Shown here piece by piece: positions 37,800 to 50,427 of a stretch of DNA of 64,000 bases. The DNA lies in NCBI GenBank assembly GCA_019802505.1, contig JAFMOC010000091.1, positions 903,501 to 967,500 on the forward strand, given 5' to 3'. The translations under genes were made by a program, and so were the position numbers. Under the pieces are notes generated by a model, which saw nothing but the letters and a program-made list of their open reading frames with translations, had not been told where the DNA came from and did no database searches. Positions within the stretch are counted from its first letter, which is position 1, and every line of letters begins with the position of its first letter. This stretch comes from Corydoras sp. C115 (Eukaryota > Chordata > Actinopteri > Siluriformes > Callichthyidae).

Positions 37800-39066
37800 A
37801 GCGGAGTAAGTAGTGTCCACAGGTGATGATTACGTTGACGTGTACTTCTTAGTACAGAAGAATTACTACCTGCAGCATGGATCGCTATGCAACGTTATTA
37901 TAGCGGGATTAACGTCATTATTTGCTCTGTGTCGTGTTTTGATTGATTTCTCAGAATTCAGTTGTATTTCAGAATTCATTGCTCAAGTCTACGTCCAAAA
38001 AAAAAGAAAAATTAACACGAATAAAAAGAATTTTTTTTTTTTTTTGGAATAATTAAAATTTATCTGGGGCGGCACATGTGGCTTAGTGGTTTAGCACGTT
38101 GTCCTCTCAGCTAGGGATTCCCGGTTCGAATCCCCATCTGGGTGGAGTTTCCATGTCCTCCCCGTGTCCGCGTGGGTTTCCTCCGGGTTCTCCGGTTTCC
38201 TCCCACAGTCCAAAAACATGGATCAAGTCAATTGAATTCTCAAAAATTGCCCCATATAGAGTGTGTCTGTGAGTGAGTGTGTGCCCAGCGATGGATTGGC
38301 GCCCTGTCCTGGGTGTATCTGCCCAGCGCCCGAGACGTTCTCCCCTGGATGGGCATGGGGAACCCCACCGCGACCCTAATAGAGGATAAAGCGGAAGACA
38401 ATGGATGAATGAATGACAATATATTGAGTAAATGCATCTTGTGAGATTTCATGAAAAAAAGAAAAAGTTTCTAAGTTTCTATTTTATTACAGTGTTATGA
38501 CTTTATAATCTCAAATTTCCGACCTTGTATCTCAGTGTTCTAACTTTATATCTCAGATTTCTGACTCAATATCAAGTTACTCACTGCTATATGTTTTTTT
38601 TTTTTTTTAATGCAACATTTATGCACCATTTACTGCTTTATGGTTTAAGATGTCATTTACAGAATTATTAAAACTCTTAATCTGTGCATCATAATGTCGG
38701 TAAATCATCGCAGTAAAGTGGCGTACGGTTAGCGATCTAGTTTTCATTTTCCAAAAAATATGACAAAATATAAACATTATATACAGTATAAAATATGCAT
38801 ATAAAATTCATAAAAATATGAATATATACAGTGTCAGTGCGAGTCAGTGATATAAATAATACAGATGTATTGTACAATTCACAAGAGCAGTATTGGACTG
38901 TGCAAATATACAGATATTTATAAAAAAATAGAGATATAAAGTCAGAATTCTAAGATAAAAGATCAGAATTTAATTAAAAACCCTGAAACATGCCTACTGG
39001 ATATTATTTGGCTTTCTCCTTAAAACAAGAAGTCTTTTAAGAATTAAGTCCAGCCAGGGCCCTCAC
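37800..39066. other. marveld2-erap1 spacer with SINE
   Basis: Holds a full-length SINE (38064-38413). A minus-strand AATAAA at 38483-38488 could end the erap1 mRNA, giving a 3' UTR of about 580 nt. No other gene-like content. Confidence 0.5.
38064..38413 (+). repeat. Full-length SINE
   Basis: Same family, near-consensus body and TGAA tail; in the marveld2-erap1 spacer. Confidence 0.88.
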
Positions 39067-42000
39067 TCAGGCTTCGTGATTGTTCAGCCAGTCTTTGAGA
39101 AGAGGAACGTTCTTATCCATCCAGCGGATGTTCTGCTCGATGTTCTCGAGGGCCAGCTGAATGCTGCGCAGCCCCGCCCCCATGTCCTGTTGCAGTGAAC
39201 TGAAGAACGTCCTGACCTGTGAGATACAAATCAGAATGCTCGCTCTGGGAATCTGCGTATAAACAAAGTTTTTTCACACCCAGCACACAAAAACAGACAC
39301 GTTCTCCTCATCACCGTGCCTGTTGAAGTTACCGGTTCTTTACAGAAATGAGAACGTGCATGGTGCATCTTAAGACACGTTAAGTCTTATTTACTAATTA
39401 ACCGCCTGCTATGTTCAACCTAACAATGAGCTCCCAAGTGTAATTTTAGATTACGGTATTGTTTCAGTTTAATGTCAGCTACATGCTGTGTTTAAGAATA
39501 ATCTGACAGTTTAATCGAGACATCCAGGAGCTGGATTTTAATCTGAGCTGAGATTCTCCTTTGAACCCTTTAGAACCTTTTATCTTAAAAGTTTTTTTAC
39601 CTCTTCCAGCATTTCATTAGTTGAATACTGATTGGTGACTCCGACGACCATGCGCGAGATAGAGGAGGAACCCAGATCAAACCTGCAAAACAAAAGACTT
39701 CATTTTAATAACTGTAAAGATCCAAATATCTTTATTCTGACATTATTTTATTATTATTATTTTTTTTACCAATTTATTAAAATGTGTCTCAATAACAAAG
39801 AATAGAAAGCATTAGATCTCATTGGCTTATTTCAGCAGTTTGCACTCACTTCTTAACTAGTTTTTGCCAGTTGGTCCTCAGAAAGGTCCAGGATAATGGA
39901 TAGGCCTTGGGGTTTTTACTGATGCTAATGACCAAAGATGGCAGGTCATGGGTCTTCAGGATGTGCCCTTCAAGGCCCATCTGCATCAGCCTGAAATTAC
40001 AAAAGAAAAGCATGTTTTATTTTTAAGGAAACCACCAATGGACTTTAAAAAAACCTCATTCATGGACCCACCAATCCAGCTTGTGTGCCAGAGGGCTGTA
40101 ACTCAGAGCTGCTTTGATCTGCCCCTTCTCTGAAGGATACATGGTGCGACTGTACTCTTGCAGGAGATAGTCCCACCCCTCCTCCGTGCGAGCTCCCTCG
40201 GTGTACACGACCAAACGGACATCGGCGGGCAACCTGGAGGTTCAGAAAACAGAGGACACGGAAATCAGGCAAACTTGGAGTTCTGTAAGCTAATGCAACA
40301 GAGGAAGTGGGAATTATTGTCACAGTACTGCATTTTTCCTCCAGACTCCTTCCACCGGTGAAAAAGCTCCTGGGCGGTGCTGACGCAGGGGGCGTGACGG
40401 CGCACGCAGGCAAAAAGGAGCAAATAATTGCGTAGCATCCTCTCGGACACCGAGCCCTCGTCGCTCCAGCGCTGGGTGTCGATCAGCCGCCGGAACAGGT
40501 TCAGTATGAAGCCCTAACAACAACATCACGACGTGGCTCATTCAGAATGAATAGCACAAGAGTTACGGAACCATATACATAAATAACAGAATATTACACT
40601 TATATTATATAGGCCGACATATAGTACCGTCCAAGTTAGGCCACGCCCCCTTCTGGCTCCTCTTACCATATACGTAGATGGACTTTGTAGTTTTATAATT
40701 ACAGACTGTTGTCCATCTGTGTTGGTTCTCTGTTCTCTGTTGGTCAGGAGCATCACAGAACAGGTATATTTGGGTGGTGGATTGCAGTGACACTGATGTG
40801 GTGGGGGGGGTGTTAGGGCAGCAGTGCTGCTGGAGTTTCATTTAAACACCTCAGTCACACTGCTGGGATAGGACAATGCACCCACCCAATAATCCCTGCT
40901 CTGTGGAGGTACTATTAAGGTACTGACCATTAGAGAACAGAGTACACAGTATGTTCTGTAGAACACAAACAGATGAACTACAGAATGGAATTGTAGAACT
41001 ACAAAGTCCATCTTTACTGGAAGTGGAACTCAAATTTAATCTCTCACCTTCAGCTGAGTCTCCAGCGGTACCATGTCTCTCTTCTCCATCAGTTTGTAAA
41101 GGGGCACCAGCTCACTGAAGCCTTGCGTCACTGGCATGATCTCCGTCTCATGCTTCAGGTACAGACTCAGGTTCAAAGCCTTATCCAGAGGCACCTTCCC
41201 AATGCTGATTAATTAACAAAACTCATTAGTATCGCAGTGAGCCAATCACAACAACACATTGAAGATGTCTCTAAGAGAACCGGTGCTCACTGGACCAGCT
41301 GGAAGATGCTGTGGATCAGACTTGCTCGATCGTTGCCGCTGAAAACGGTGTGATCGCTCCGAAGCTGCGTAATCAGCGCGTCCCAGGCCTTTCCCTCGTA
41401 ATGGACAATGTAGTAACCCCGCATATCCACGTTGAATTTAATCCAGTCCACTTCACACGGCAAGGTCAGCACGTCTGCGGGACGAAGTGAGGCATCATGC
41501 ATACATGTAGAATTAACGCAAAGTTATACCTTTGATTGCCTGTCGGTGGCGCTGTGCAAACCTTTTCTGGTCTTCAGCAGGAAACGCTGGACGGAGCCGG
41601 AGTGGCTGGTGATGTAGGTCAGAGGAACATGCCAAAGGAAGCTGTTTTTTTTATAAATATAGAAGATCAAACGTGTTATGATTCTGAAAATGTAGCAGCA
41701 GCGATGAAAAGGACGGGAAACGTCTCTTACTTTGATTCAGACTCCTCTCCTTTGAGGTAGCGTTCTTGTTTGAGGTTGACCTCACGGCCACGGACCTCCA
41801 CGCTGATGAGGGGGAAACCCTCCTGCAGGGTCCAGGTGTCCATGATGGCCTGAACGTTCAGGTCATCCTCCTTAAACCATTTCTAACAGAGCAGGATTTA
41901 CAGATAACGGATAATTAATCTGATATTTTAATGTAATTAATGACAGTTAATTGCATTTTATTGGCTGCAGTCCTGTACTAATTATACAATAAAAACTGCA

Positions 42001-43922
42001 CCATTAAAAGTTGTTATAAACTTATAAAAAAGTTGTAGTTCTGCTCCTTAAATCTGATTGGCTCAGCCGTTGGTCCAGCCGTGACCTCATTAACATTTAC
42101 ATTTGCATTTACATTTGGTCATTTATTGGACGCTTTTATCCAAAGCGACTTACAAGGTGAGCACAGGGTTCATCACAACATCCCTGGAGCAATGAGGGTT
42201 AAGGGTCTTGCTCAAGGACCCACATTGGTAACTTCAGTGGAACTGGGATTTGAACCCCCAACCTTCAGATTGATAACCCAACGCCCTAACCACTGAGCTA
42301 CCTTGCTAATAACATTAACATTAACAATTAACAATAACACACCTCTGAGCGCTTCACGTCCGTATCAATGCGTGATTTATTTTAAATAACAAACTACAGA
42401 TTAACATAAACAGCACTAAACCCGTTACACTGTTTTTATTAACTGTGTTCTGTAATTTGCCCACTAGATGGCAGTGTTTGTTTGTTAGAGAAACCGGAAT
42501 CCTGTTACTCAGCGATCAGCATGGTGACTCACAGACGCAGAGGTCCTGAACTTGCTGTCGGCGCAGAACGCGTCCTTTTTCAGCCTGATGTCATCGAAAT
42601 CATCTGACTGACATATCTGAAAAAAAAGAATACGTTCCAGAATGAGGACGGTGGCTCAGTGGTTAGCATGTTCTCCTCTCAGCTGGGGATCCAGGTTCGA
42701 ATCCCAATTTTCAACGCACTTTAAAATGCTCAGAGGTGTGAAACGACGCCAAACCCGATTAGAACTTACGTTTGACAGACTGTCCCACAGATCAGCGTTC
42801 ACCGTGTTCCCGTAGCTGTGCCTCTTCAGGTAGTGGACGAGGCCGATCTTAAACACTTCAGGGGTCAGAAAATCCCTCAGCATGTTCAAAACGCAGGCTC
42901 CCTGCCGAAACACGCGACGGTCAGTCGATCACGAGCCGAAAGCAACGAACCACCGAGACGGTTCTCTACCTTTTGGTACGAGACGTCGTCGAACATTTCC
43001 CGGATCTGTGCAGGATTCTCCACCGGGGTGGAGATGGGGTGGGAGGAGCTTAAGGAATCAACCTCCATGGCGGTGAAGCACTTCTCTAAGAAGTAATCGT
43101 CCTGAAAGATGGGACACACTTAAATCAGGTTGAGCTGCATGATGTCAATGTACGGCACCGTAAAGCAAAAAAAATGTAATAAAAAGTCCCAGGTTTCCTC
43201 TGAAAGGTCACTTCACAGTCCAACATATGAGTCAGGTGAGTTGGACATGCAAACACGCCCTTATTTTTGGACGTCTCTGTCTATTTGTCTTGCAATGACC
43301 CGTTCAAAGTGCTTCCCCAAAATGTTTCCCATACGTGTTTTTGGTAAACATTTGTTGTGGAGACACTGCGGCGGCCGGTGTTAAATCCTGACCTTAGACC
43401 TCGTGATGAGGACAGAGTGTGAGTCAAAACCACTACATCAGAGGGTCATACAAAACGAACGTATTTATTCAACACAGAATGTGATAGAGGTGATCGGACA
43501 CCCGTGTGTGAGTGGGAGGTGAAGGAGGTGATGCACCCTCCATATGTTCCACTGATGGGCTCTGTGGGTTTTTAAAAACAAAGCGACACCACAAAAATAA
43601 CCACCTGGCACATAAACAGTTTATTTCGCCAAGCCATCACAATCACAAACACTCAAGCAATAAAATATCAATTTGAATATAGACAGAGAGCAAATATAGA
43701 TTTAGAGCGTTGGGTATGTTTAAAAATCAAAAGTAAGAACATGTTTGAAAAGCAGATGTACTTCTGTAAAAGTTTGAGTTTATTAAAGAATTATGATAAG
43801 GAATTCAAAAGGTGTAATTCACTTTGCAAATTGAAAATAATGTATAAAAAATAAAATGTTAAACATGTATAAAACTGAAAAATAATGCTATATTTTGAGA
43901 ATGTGAATTATATTCTATTTTT

Positions 43923-43961
<39 letters not shown>

Positions 43962-46900
43962 TCACCACTTGCAGCTCAGGGTAGGTCAAGTTGACCGATA
44001 CGAACTCCATAAACTTGGCAAATCCCTCATTTAACCACAGATCGTTCCACCACTGCATGGTGACCAGGTTACCAAACCACTGCGGAGGACATGCGACGCG
44101 ATCAATTAAAAACACACACATCAGAGAGAAAAATGCAACGCAACACAAGGAAAAATCTCAAACACACACCTGATGAGCAAGCTCATGGGCAATGACCTTG
44201 GTTATTCCCAGTTTGGTTGAGGTGGATGAGCGCTCGGGGTCGAAGAGAAGTCCCGACTCTCTGTATGTGGTCAAACCCCAGTTCTCCATGGCACCCGACT
44301 GGAAATCTGGGATTGCTGCAAGATCTGCGAATAACATTTAAATTAAATTACATTTAAAAATACCTTCTCCCCGTGTCCATGTCGGTTTGCTCCGGGTTCT
44401 TCCTCCCACAGTCCAAAAACGTGGATTTAAGGTATATTGAATACTTTAAATTGCCCCATATAGAGCGTGTCTGTGTGAGTGAGTGTGTGCCCAGCGATAT
44501 ATTGGTGCCCTGTCTTGGGTGTTTCTGCCCAGCGCCTGAAACGTTCTCCCCTGGATGGTCATGCGGAACCCGTACGGACTGTATACCTTCTGTTAATAAT
44601 ACAGTTTTCCTAATACAGTCCTAAGCTTTGTTATTATATACTTCTGGTCCTTAAATCTAATTAAATAAGATTAAAAATGATATTATCGACAAGAAACTTA
44701 CATTCGTATCAATGCGTGATATACAGTACATTATTTTAAATCATAACATACAGATAGGCGGCACGGTGGCTTAGTGGTTTAGCACGTTCGCCTCTCAGCT
44801 CTAGGGATTTCCGGTTCGAATCCCCATCTGGGTGGAGTTTCCATGTTCACCCTGTGTCTGCGTGGGTTTCCTCCGGGTTCTCCGGTTTCCTCCCACAGTC
44901 CAAAAACATGGATCAAGTCAATTGAATTCTCAAAATTGCCCCATATAGAGTGTGTCTGTGTGAGTGAGTGAGTGCCCAGCGATGGATTGGCACCCTGTCC
45001 TTGGGTGTATCTGCCCAGCGCACAAAACGTTCTCCCCTGGATGGGCATGGGGAACCCCACCACGACCCTAATAGAGGATAAAGCGGGAGATAATGAATGG
45101 ATGAATGAACATACAGATAAATAGAAACAGCGATCAGCACGAAACCTGTTACGGCTGAAGCTGTGTTCAGTAATTTGGCCACTAGATGGCAGCGTTGGAT
45201 TGAAACTGAAAACTGGACTAGATTATGTCGCGGAGGACCAGATTGTTAACTTAACTTGTTAAGATTGATTTTGCTTTCAATAAACGCTTTTCTTTGTTTT
45301 TTTTTATTATATTGTGTTATTTTGTGTGTTGATCTGAAGTTGTCGAAGCGGGATTTGAGTTTTGTCTTTATTCTGCTGCCCTGTAAAGACAAGTCTCCTC
45401 ACCTTGTTTGGGAAGGGGATACGGGATGTTGAAGTAATCATCATAAAAGTCGAGCAGTGTGACCGCTGTGTCCAGCGCGTATTCGGCTTGGTTGATCTTA
45501 TCTGGAACCGTGTACACGGATATCTGTAACCGACGGTATGAGGTTATTAGAATTCTTATTAAAACTCAGGGAACAGTGCAGTTCTGAGCCACACACCTGA
45601 ACACCATGCCGGCTCCTCTTACTGATGGAAAGGAAATCACAAACGATGAAGGCCACTAGATACGTACTCATCTTCACGGTCACATCGTACTGATCCTCCA
45701 GCAGGCCATTGGAGAGCTCCACTGTTTTCAGCTTTGATAAGAGAGAGAGTTTTACACAAGGCGGCGTGAACATAAGGCTGATAAAAGGACGTCTTAGCTT
45801 CAGGTGGTAATTTCTCCACATATCAAATAAATAAATATAAAATCATGTTGACCATCAGTTTGAGGGCTTAATTATAATTAACCTTAAATATTAACCATAT
45901 GATCAAAATGGGTGGCACGGTGGCTTAGTGGCTAGCACGTTCGCCTCTCAGCACTAGGGATTCCCGGTTCGAATCCCCATCTGGGTGGAGTTTCCATGTT
46001 CTCCCCGTGTCCGCGTGGGTTTCCTCCGGGTTCTCCGGTTTCCTCCCACAGTCCAAAAACATGGATCAAGTCAATTGAGTTCTCTAAATTGCCCTATATA
46101 GAGTGTGTGTGTCTGTGTGAGTGAGTGTGTGCCCAGTGATAGATTGCCCCCCTGTCCTGGGTGTATCTGCCCAGCGCCCGAAACGTTCTCCCCTGGATGG
46201 GCATGGGGAACCCCCCCCCCCACGACCCTAATAGAGGATAAAGCAGAAGATAATGGATGAATGAATGAATGTTAACCATTAAATATAATTATCCTTAAAT
46301 ATTAACCATATGATTAAAATTAAACTCTGCTTACTACTTAATTATTGTGGTTCTCATTTTTAAACTGCATTTAATTTCTAATTAGTATATAAACATAAAC
46401 AGGAGTTCGTACCTTTGGCATGTTGGATATGGAAATATGCTTTGACTCTCGACGTATGCGAACAGAGAAGTTGGCTTTGAAGGCTGGTTCATCGAAACAC
46501 GGAAAGGCGGCGCGGGCGTGCGTCGGCTCGAACTGGGTGGAAGCTAGAGCCCTGAAACGGGTGTGGTACGTTTCAGTATTACAGTATTAGATTCTTTTTT
46601 TTGGGCAGTAAATCCAAAATAAAACACTATGGCATCATGTCTTAATAAGTCTGTTATGTGGTATTTGCAAAAACAAAGCAAACGTACCTGACTTCTCCAC
46701 TGTGAGTGATGTAGGAACCTTTATAAAAGCCATGGAAGGTGTCTGAGAGCTCGGCGGAGAAGTCGAGCTGCACCACATGCGTCCCCCGTGTAAAGAAAGA
46801 GCTTTGAGAAGACAAAGCAATCTGCTCAAAGGCTTCAGACTGCCGCACATGCAGATGATGTGCACCTCTCGGTCCCAGCACCGCCGCTTTGGAGATGTGG

Positions 46901-47154
46901 AGGTTCTTGCTGTGGAGAACGATGTGCTTGGTGTCCTGCAGAACCTCCAGTTCGATCTGAACACTTCCAGAGAAGCTGAGAGACGTGAGGTTTGGGTGAA
47001 TCAGGAGGTCGTAGACAAGAGGCTTTACGGTGTGGGGCAACCTCATCTTCCACTGAAACATGGGCTCTGGGGTCTCAGCTGTGGGATTCCCCAGGTCTTT
47101 AGACTCAAACAGAGAGAGAAGGGATAGGAACCAGAGGATGCTGAGGGGCAGCAT
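39067..47154 (-). CDS. erap1: Endoplasmic reticulum aminopeptidase 1-like (M1 zinc metallopeptidase)
   Basis: Trims N-terminal residues of peptides in the ER for MHC class I loading (family knowledge). Eighteen coding exons in gene order: 46688-47154, 46413-46551, 45597-45731, 45403-45523, 44170-44324, 43966-44079, 42970-43101, 42770-42901, 42533-42616, 41731-41882, about 41562-41641, 41291-41474, about 41048-41205, 40329-40513, 40072-40233, 39850-39990, 39601-39682, 39067-39216; about 923 aa (human ERAP1 941). A hydrophobic leader (LPLSILWFLSLLSLF) follows the Met. The substrate-binding GAMEN and zinc site HELAHQ with the downstream Glu (LWLNEGF) are intact, as is PVENPAQIREMFDDVSYQK. The C-terminal half matches the ERAP1 HEAT-like domain (GSSSISRMVVGVTNQYST) and ends DWLNNHEA. 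ERAP2 or LNPEP would be alternatives; overall similarity favours ERAP1. The subtype in fish (a/b) is not resolved. Two exon edges are uncertain by one base. Confidence 0.93.
40615..41035. mobile_element. MITE-like non-autonomous DNA transposon, erap1 intron
   Basis: The inner terminal inverted repeats are GATGGACTTTGTAGTT (from 40677) and its reverse complement ending at 41012, continued by CCATCTGTGTT/AACAGATGAAC. The core has CAGCAGTGCTGCTGGAGTTTC and CAGTGTCACTG-type blocks. An outer segment GGGGGCGTGG also recurs at 13668. No coding capacity. Confidence 0.75.
42010..42530 (+). repeat. Unnamed interspersed repeat (family X), interrupted by a SINE
   Basis: Left part 42025-42094 (CCTTAAATCTGATTGGCTCA) and right part 42311-42530 (ATCAATGCGTGAT, CCACTAGATGGCAGTG, TGTTACTCAGCGATCAGCAT) match 24630-24870 as one continuous unit. 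The SINE at 42095-42310 sits between them. The right end reaches the donor of the erap1 exon at 42533. Confidence 0.75.
42095..42310 (-). repeat. Second tRNA-derived SINE type, erap1 intron
   Basis: Reading the minus strand, box A (GGTAGCTCAGTGGTTAG) and box B (GGTTCAAATCCC) are followed by CCTTGAGCAAGACCCTTAACC and CGCTTTGGATAAAAGCG, a widespread teleost SINE layout. The flanking CATTAACATT looks like a target-site duplication. Confidence 0.82.
42648..42712 (+). repeat. SINE head fragment, erap1 intron
   Basis: Contains only box A to box B (GGTGGCTCAGTGG to GGTTCGAATCCC). Confidence 0.7.
44365..44575 (+). repeat. SINE fragment, erap1 intron
   Basis: Body only, from the CCCCGTGTCC block to CCTGGATGG. 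Confidence 0.75.
44625..45205 (+). repeat. Family X repeat interrupted by the 44757 SINE
   Basis: Left part has TCGTATCAATGCGTGATA and right part GCGATCAGCAC and GGCCACTAGATGGCAGCG; the SINE lies between. Confidence 0.7.
44757..45107 (+). repeat. Full-length tRNA-derived SINE (reference copy), erap1 intron
   Basis: The head GGCGGCACGGTGGCTTAG carries an RNA polymerase III box A, and GGTTCGAATCCCC is a box B. The body has the common pieces TTTCCTCCGGGTTCTCCGG and CAGTCCAAAAACATGGAT, and the tail is (TGAA)n. A 12-bp direct repeat (AACATACAGATA) at 44745-44756 and 45108-45119 is a perfect target-site duplication. Type resembles Mermaid/V-SINE-like elements; name uncertain. Confidence 0.9.
45910..46270 (+). 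repeat. Full-length SINE in erap1 intron, long flanking repeats
   Basis: Same family with box A, box B and TGAA tail. Flanked by near-identical sequences of about 30-40 bp containing CCTTAAATATTAACCATAT (about 45882-45900 and after 46291), longer than a normal target-site duplication. Confidence 0.85.
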
Positions 47155-47186
47155 GCTGTACTGTGTTGTTCAGGACAGCTGTGGAC
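47155..47186 (-). other. erap1: erap1 5' UTR segment of the start exon
   Basis: An acceptor (GATGTCCAG) at 47187 precedes the start codon at 47154, so the leader starts in a further non-coding exon upstream that I could not place with confidence within 47200-50000. Confidence 0.45.
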
Positions 47187-48468
47187 CTGGACATCACAGT
47201 GAATCGAGTCAACATGAGCATTATAAAACAATAAGATAATAAACTAATAAACAAAGGCAATCACCAAAAACTGGTTTAATTAACTAACTAATTAAAATAG
47301 TCAACAAACCTTCACGATGAAGTTACTGAGCCACGAGATAATAAGCGAAAGTGAAAGCAAATACTATTCAAACATTAAAAGAAACATGAAATACTGTATT
47401 AAATGAAGACATAACTTCAGCTAATGGTTTCCATTCGTCACTCGCTGCACAGTAAACATTTATCGAGCCCTAAAAACGATTCAGTAACGTTTTGAACGAA
47501 ATGTTGTGAAGGCGACCATGTTTATTTCCTCAACCGCAAATTCAAATGTCGCCCTCTGCCGTTAAAGAAGTAGAACTGCGGCTCTGATTAGGAATAAGAC
47601 GGTTACAGATTTTGATGGTTCGATTATTGTTTTAGAAATAATCACGATTACACGATTATTATGCAATGGTTAACTTTACTAAAAAGTGTCAGGAATCACA
47701 GGAACTTATGTTTGTCATTTTTAAAACGTAAATTTAAAACAACAGTTTGTCATTGGTAAGAGACAAATGACAAATTTGACAAATTATTTTGTAAAAATCG
47801 AAGTAAAAAAAAATCTGCAGTTTAAAGCGCATATTCATATTAATTTGAAAGAAAACCAGGTTGTTGTTTTAGGTGTGCTTTAAGTGGAACTTTATTTCTG
47901 TCCCGTGCGAGTTGGCCACTTGGTCTAAAGTTCTGGCTACCAGCATAATATGTATTTTTCTTATGAATGCCATCATGATGATGTTGAGGTGCAGATGTTT
48001 GTAATCGCGATTAATTGCAAAAACGATTAACTGTCTCATCCCTAACCTTGATAATCAGTTTAATTACTAATTTATTAGACCTACAATTAAGATGTTGTTG
48101 AATGGCACCATGTGTTGTTTGTCCAGACAGATTTTACTGCTTAACCTCAGTGTGTTTATTTAAGATTAGGGTTGTATTTATGGTGTGAGATGAGGAAGAA
48201 ACACCTGAAACACCACGTTTAAAGCTTTAACGGCATAAACATTGGTCAGTGACGAAATAAGAAGTAGGAAAATATGTTACCTGTTGGAATATTGTGAACC
48301 GTGGAAGGACATGAAGAGAACATGCAAACTTCCCATAGAAAGGATGTCGTCCATAATGCCATGTTATCAGTCTTTGACCTTACTGTAATAAGTCAGCTGT
48401 AAACGTTGTAATAGATTAACATTAAAAATACTATATAGATTTTATTCATAGCTCTGAATTTAAAACAA

Positions 48469-48811
48469 GGCAGCACGGTGGCTTAGTGGTTTAGCATGTT
48501 CTCCTCTCAGCGCTAGGGATTCCCGGTTCGAATCCCTATCTGGGTGGAGTTTCCAGTTCTCCCCGTGTCCGCGTGGGTATCCTTCCACAGTCCAAAAACA
48601 TGGATCAAGTCGATTGAAGTCTCCAAATTGCCCCATATAGAGAGTGTGCGTGTGTGTGTGTGTGTGAGTGTGTGCCCAGTGATAGATTGGTGTCCTGTCC
48701 TGGGTGTATCTGCCCAGTGCCCGAAACGTTCTCCCCTGGATGGGCATGGGGAACCCCCCCCCCCACCCCGCGACCCTAATATAGGATTAAGCGGAAGATA
48801 ATGAATGAATG
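48469..48811 (+). repeat. Full-length SINE with target-site duplication
   Basis: Same family as 44757-45107. The direct repeat AATTTAAAACAA flanks it at 48457-48468 and 48812-48823. Confidence 0.88.
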
Positions 48812-49125
48812 AATTTAAAACAAGGAAATGCCATGACTGTGTGGTGTCCTGATTGCACTTATAAAAATGTAATGGTAGAAGACAAAGTTTTAAAATAATT
48901 AATAATGCTCATCTGCACGCCAAGGTGATTTTCTGCACCTGCAGTGTCGTATGTTCGTATGTGCAGCACGATGACGTGGGTCTCAAGGTTGCTATGCACA
49001 TTCAGAGCACATGGCAACACAAGCTAAATATAGAAGTGCAGTGCAGCAGTGCATCAGGATCATGGTTTCTTTCTGTAAACGCAGTATCTCTCAGTCATGC
49101 AACACCCCCCCACCCCCTTATCCTC

Positions 49126-49130
<5 letters not shown>

Positions 49131-49179
<49 letters not shown>
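49131..49179. repeat. (CA)n microsatellite
   Basis: About 24 CA units in the erap1 upstream region. Confidence 0.92.
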
Positions 49180-49181
<2 letters not shown>

Positions 49182-50427
49182 TTATGGGCAGACTTTAGGG
49201 AATTGTAAATGGTGTTAGTTAGCACTGGCTGCAGAACACTTATGAAATGTAAGCATGTTCAATTGAACCATTAAATAAATGATCTTTTAAAAATAATATT
49301 AAACCTTAAATAAAAAGCTGATTAAAACCTCGGTCTCATTCTGTGCGTGTGTGTGTGTGTGTGTTCATGAGCCTGCTCCACACAGATTAGAGGACAGAGT
49401 GCTCCAGCAAGATCATTAACATGTTCAATCGTGCATGCAGTGCTCTGAATCGCATACGGAAAAAAGAAAAAAAAACATAAAAAAAAATTAAAAAAACCAC
49501 TCTCATATCTATGTGAGGTTCGTTAAAATATATTTGCCGTTCCTGTGCTGGATAAAAACACCAGCACATTACAGATTACACTGCAGGTACTTGACCTTTT
49601 TTCTCTCTCTACTCACTGCTATAAAACATACCGTCCAACGTTTCCAGCCAGAGATAAATGTAGATAATTTTATAATAACTTCGGTCTAACATAGTAAGTA
49701 CATTTTATTCTAGGCTATTTTGTGGTTGGAAAAAGGTACAATACTCTAATCCTTACCTCAGATCCTTTCCCTTGATCCGTCACCTAAAAATAAAACAGAA
49801 CGGTGGAGGCTGAACACACGAAACCAATAACATGGTAAAAAAAAATGACAAAAGATGCAGATATAGAAAATGATAAGACAGAATAATGCTAAACTGCTAA
49901 AACGAGAGTAAACTGTTAAAATGAGACTAAAATGTTAAAACGCTCTGGAATTTTCCACAATTAATAGTTTAAACAGGTTACAGCTGCTGTCATTGAGTAT
50001 AAAACTAAACCTCTACCAAAGGCTTAGAGATTGTGAGACAGCAGCATCACTGGGGTTTACCATTGTCCATCCCAAAAAAAGTGTGTGGCAACTTTTACTC
50101 AGTTCTCTGGGTTCAAACTCAATTTTAAATAAATTTAAAAAAATCCAGACACAGATGTCTTTTAAAAATAATAATAAGGATGGAGAAATATTACACCTGG
50201 AAAGAAGAACGGATTTAGGGTGGGATGCTGCATACAGTGTAATTCCCAATGGTGTGTAGGAGATCTTACCGTAACCTCATTTTCTGATCATTACTGCAAT
50301 AGTAATTGGTTGATGTAAAGTAGGCCAACGCCCCGTGAGGTTTTGAAAGTGCACGATCGGCGTTACACAAGACTAGTAACGAAGAAGTCACTGCCAGGTC
50401 CATGACTCGTTTTCCATCAATAATATC

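Larger units (their letters stand above)
47187..50427. other. Upstream of erap1: non-coding first exon not located
   Basis: AT-rich DNA with one SINE with target-site duplication (48469-48811), a (CA)n tract (49131-49179) and (GT)n near 49347. It should contain the erap1 promoter, but no GC-rich patch with a convincing donor stands out. Confidence 0.4.

Noticed and set aside
44757..44840. tRNA gene suggested by box A and box B in SINE heads
   Set aside because: The sequences do not give a cloverleaf with paired acceptor stem, and they are repeated as SINE heads.
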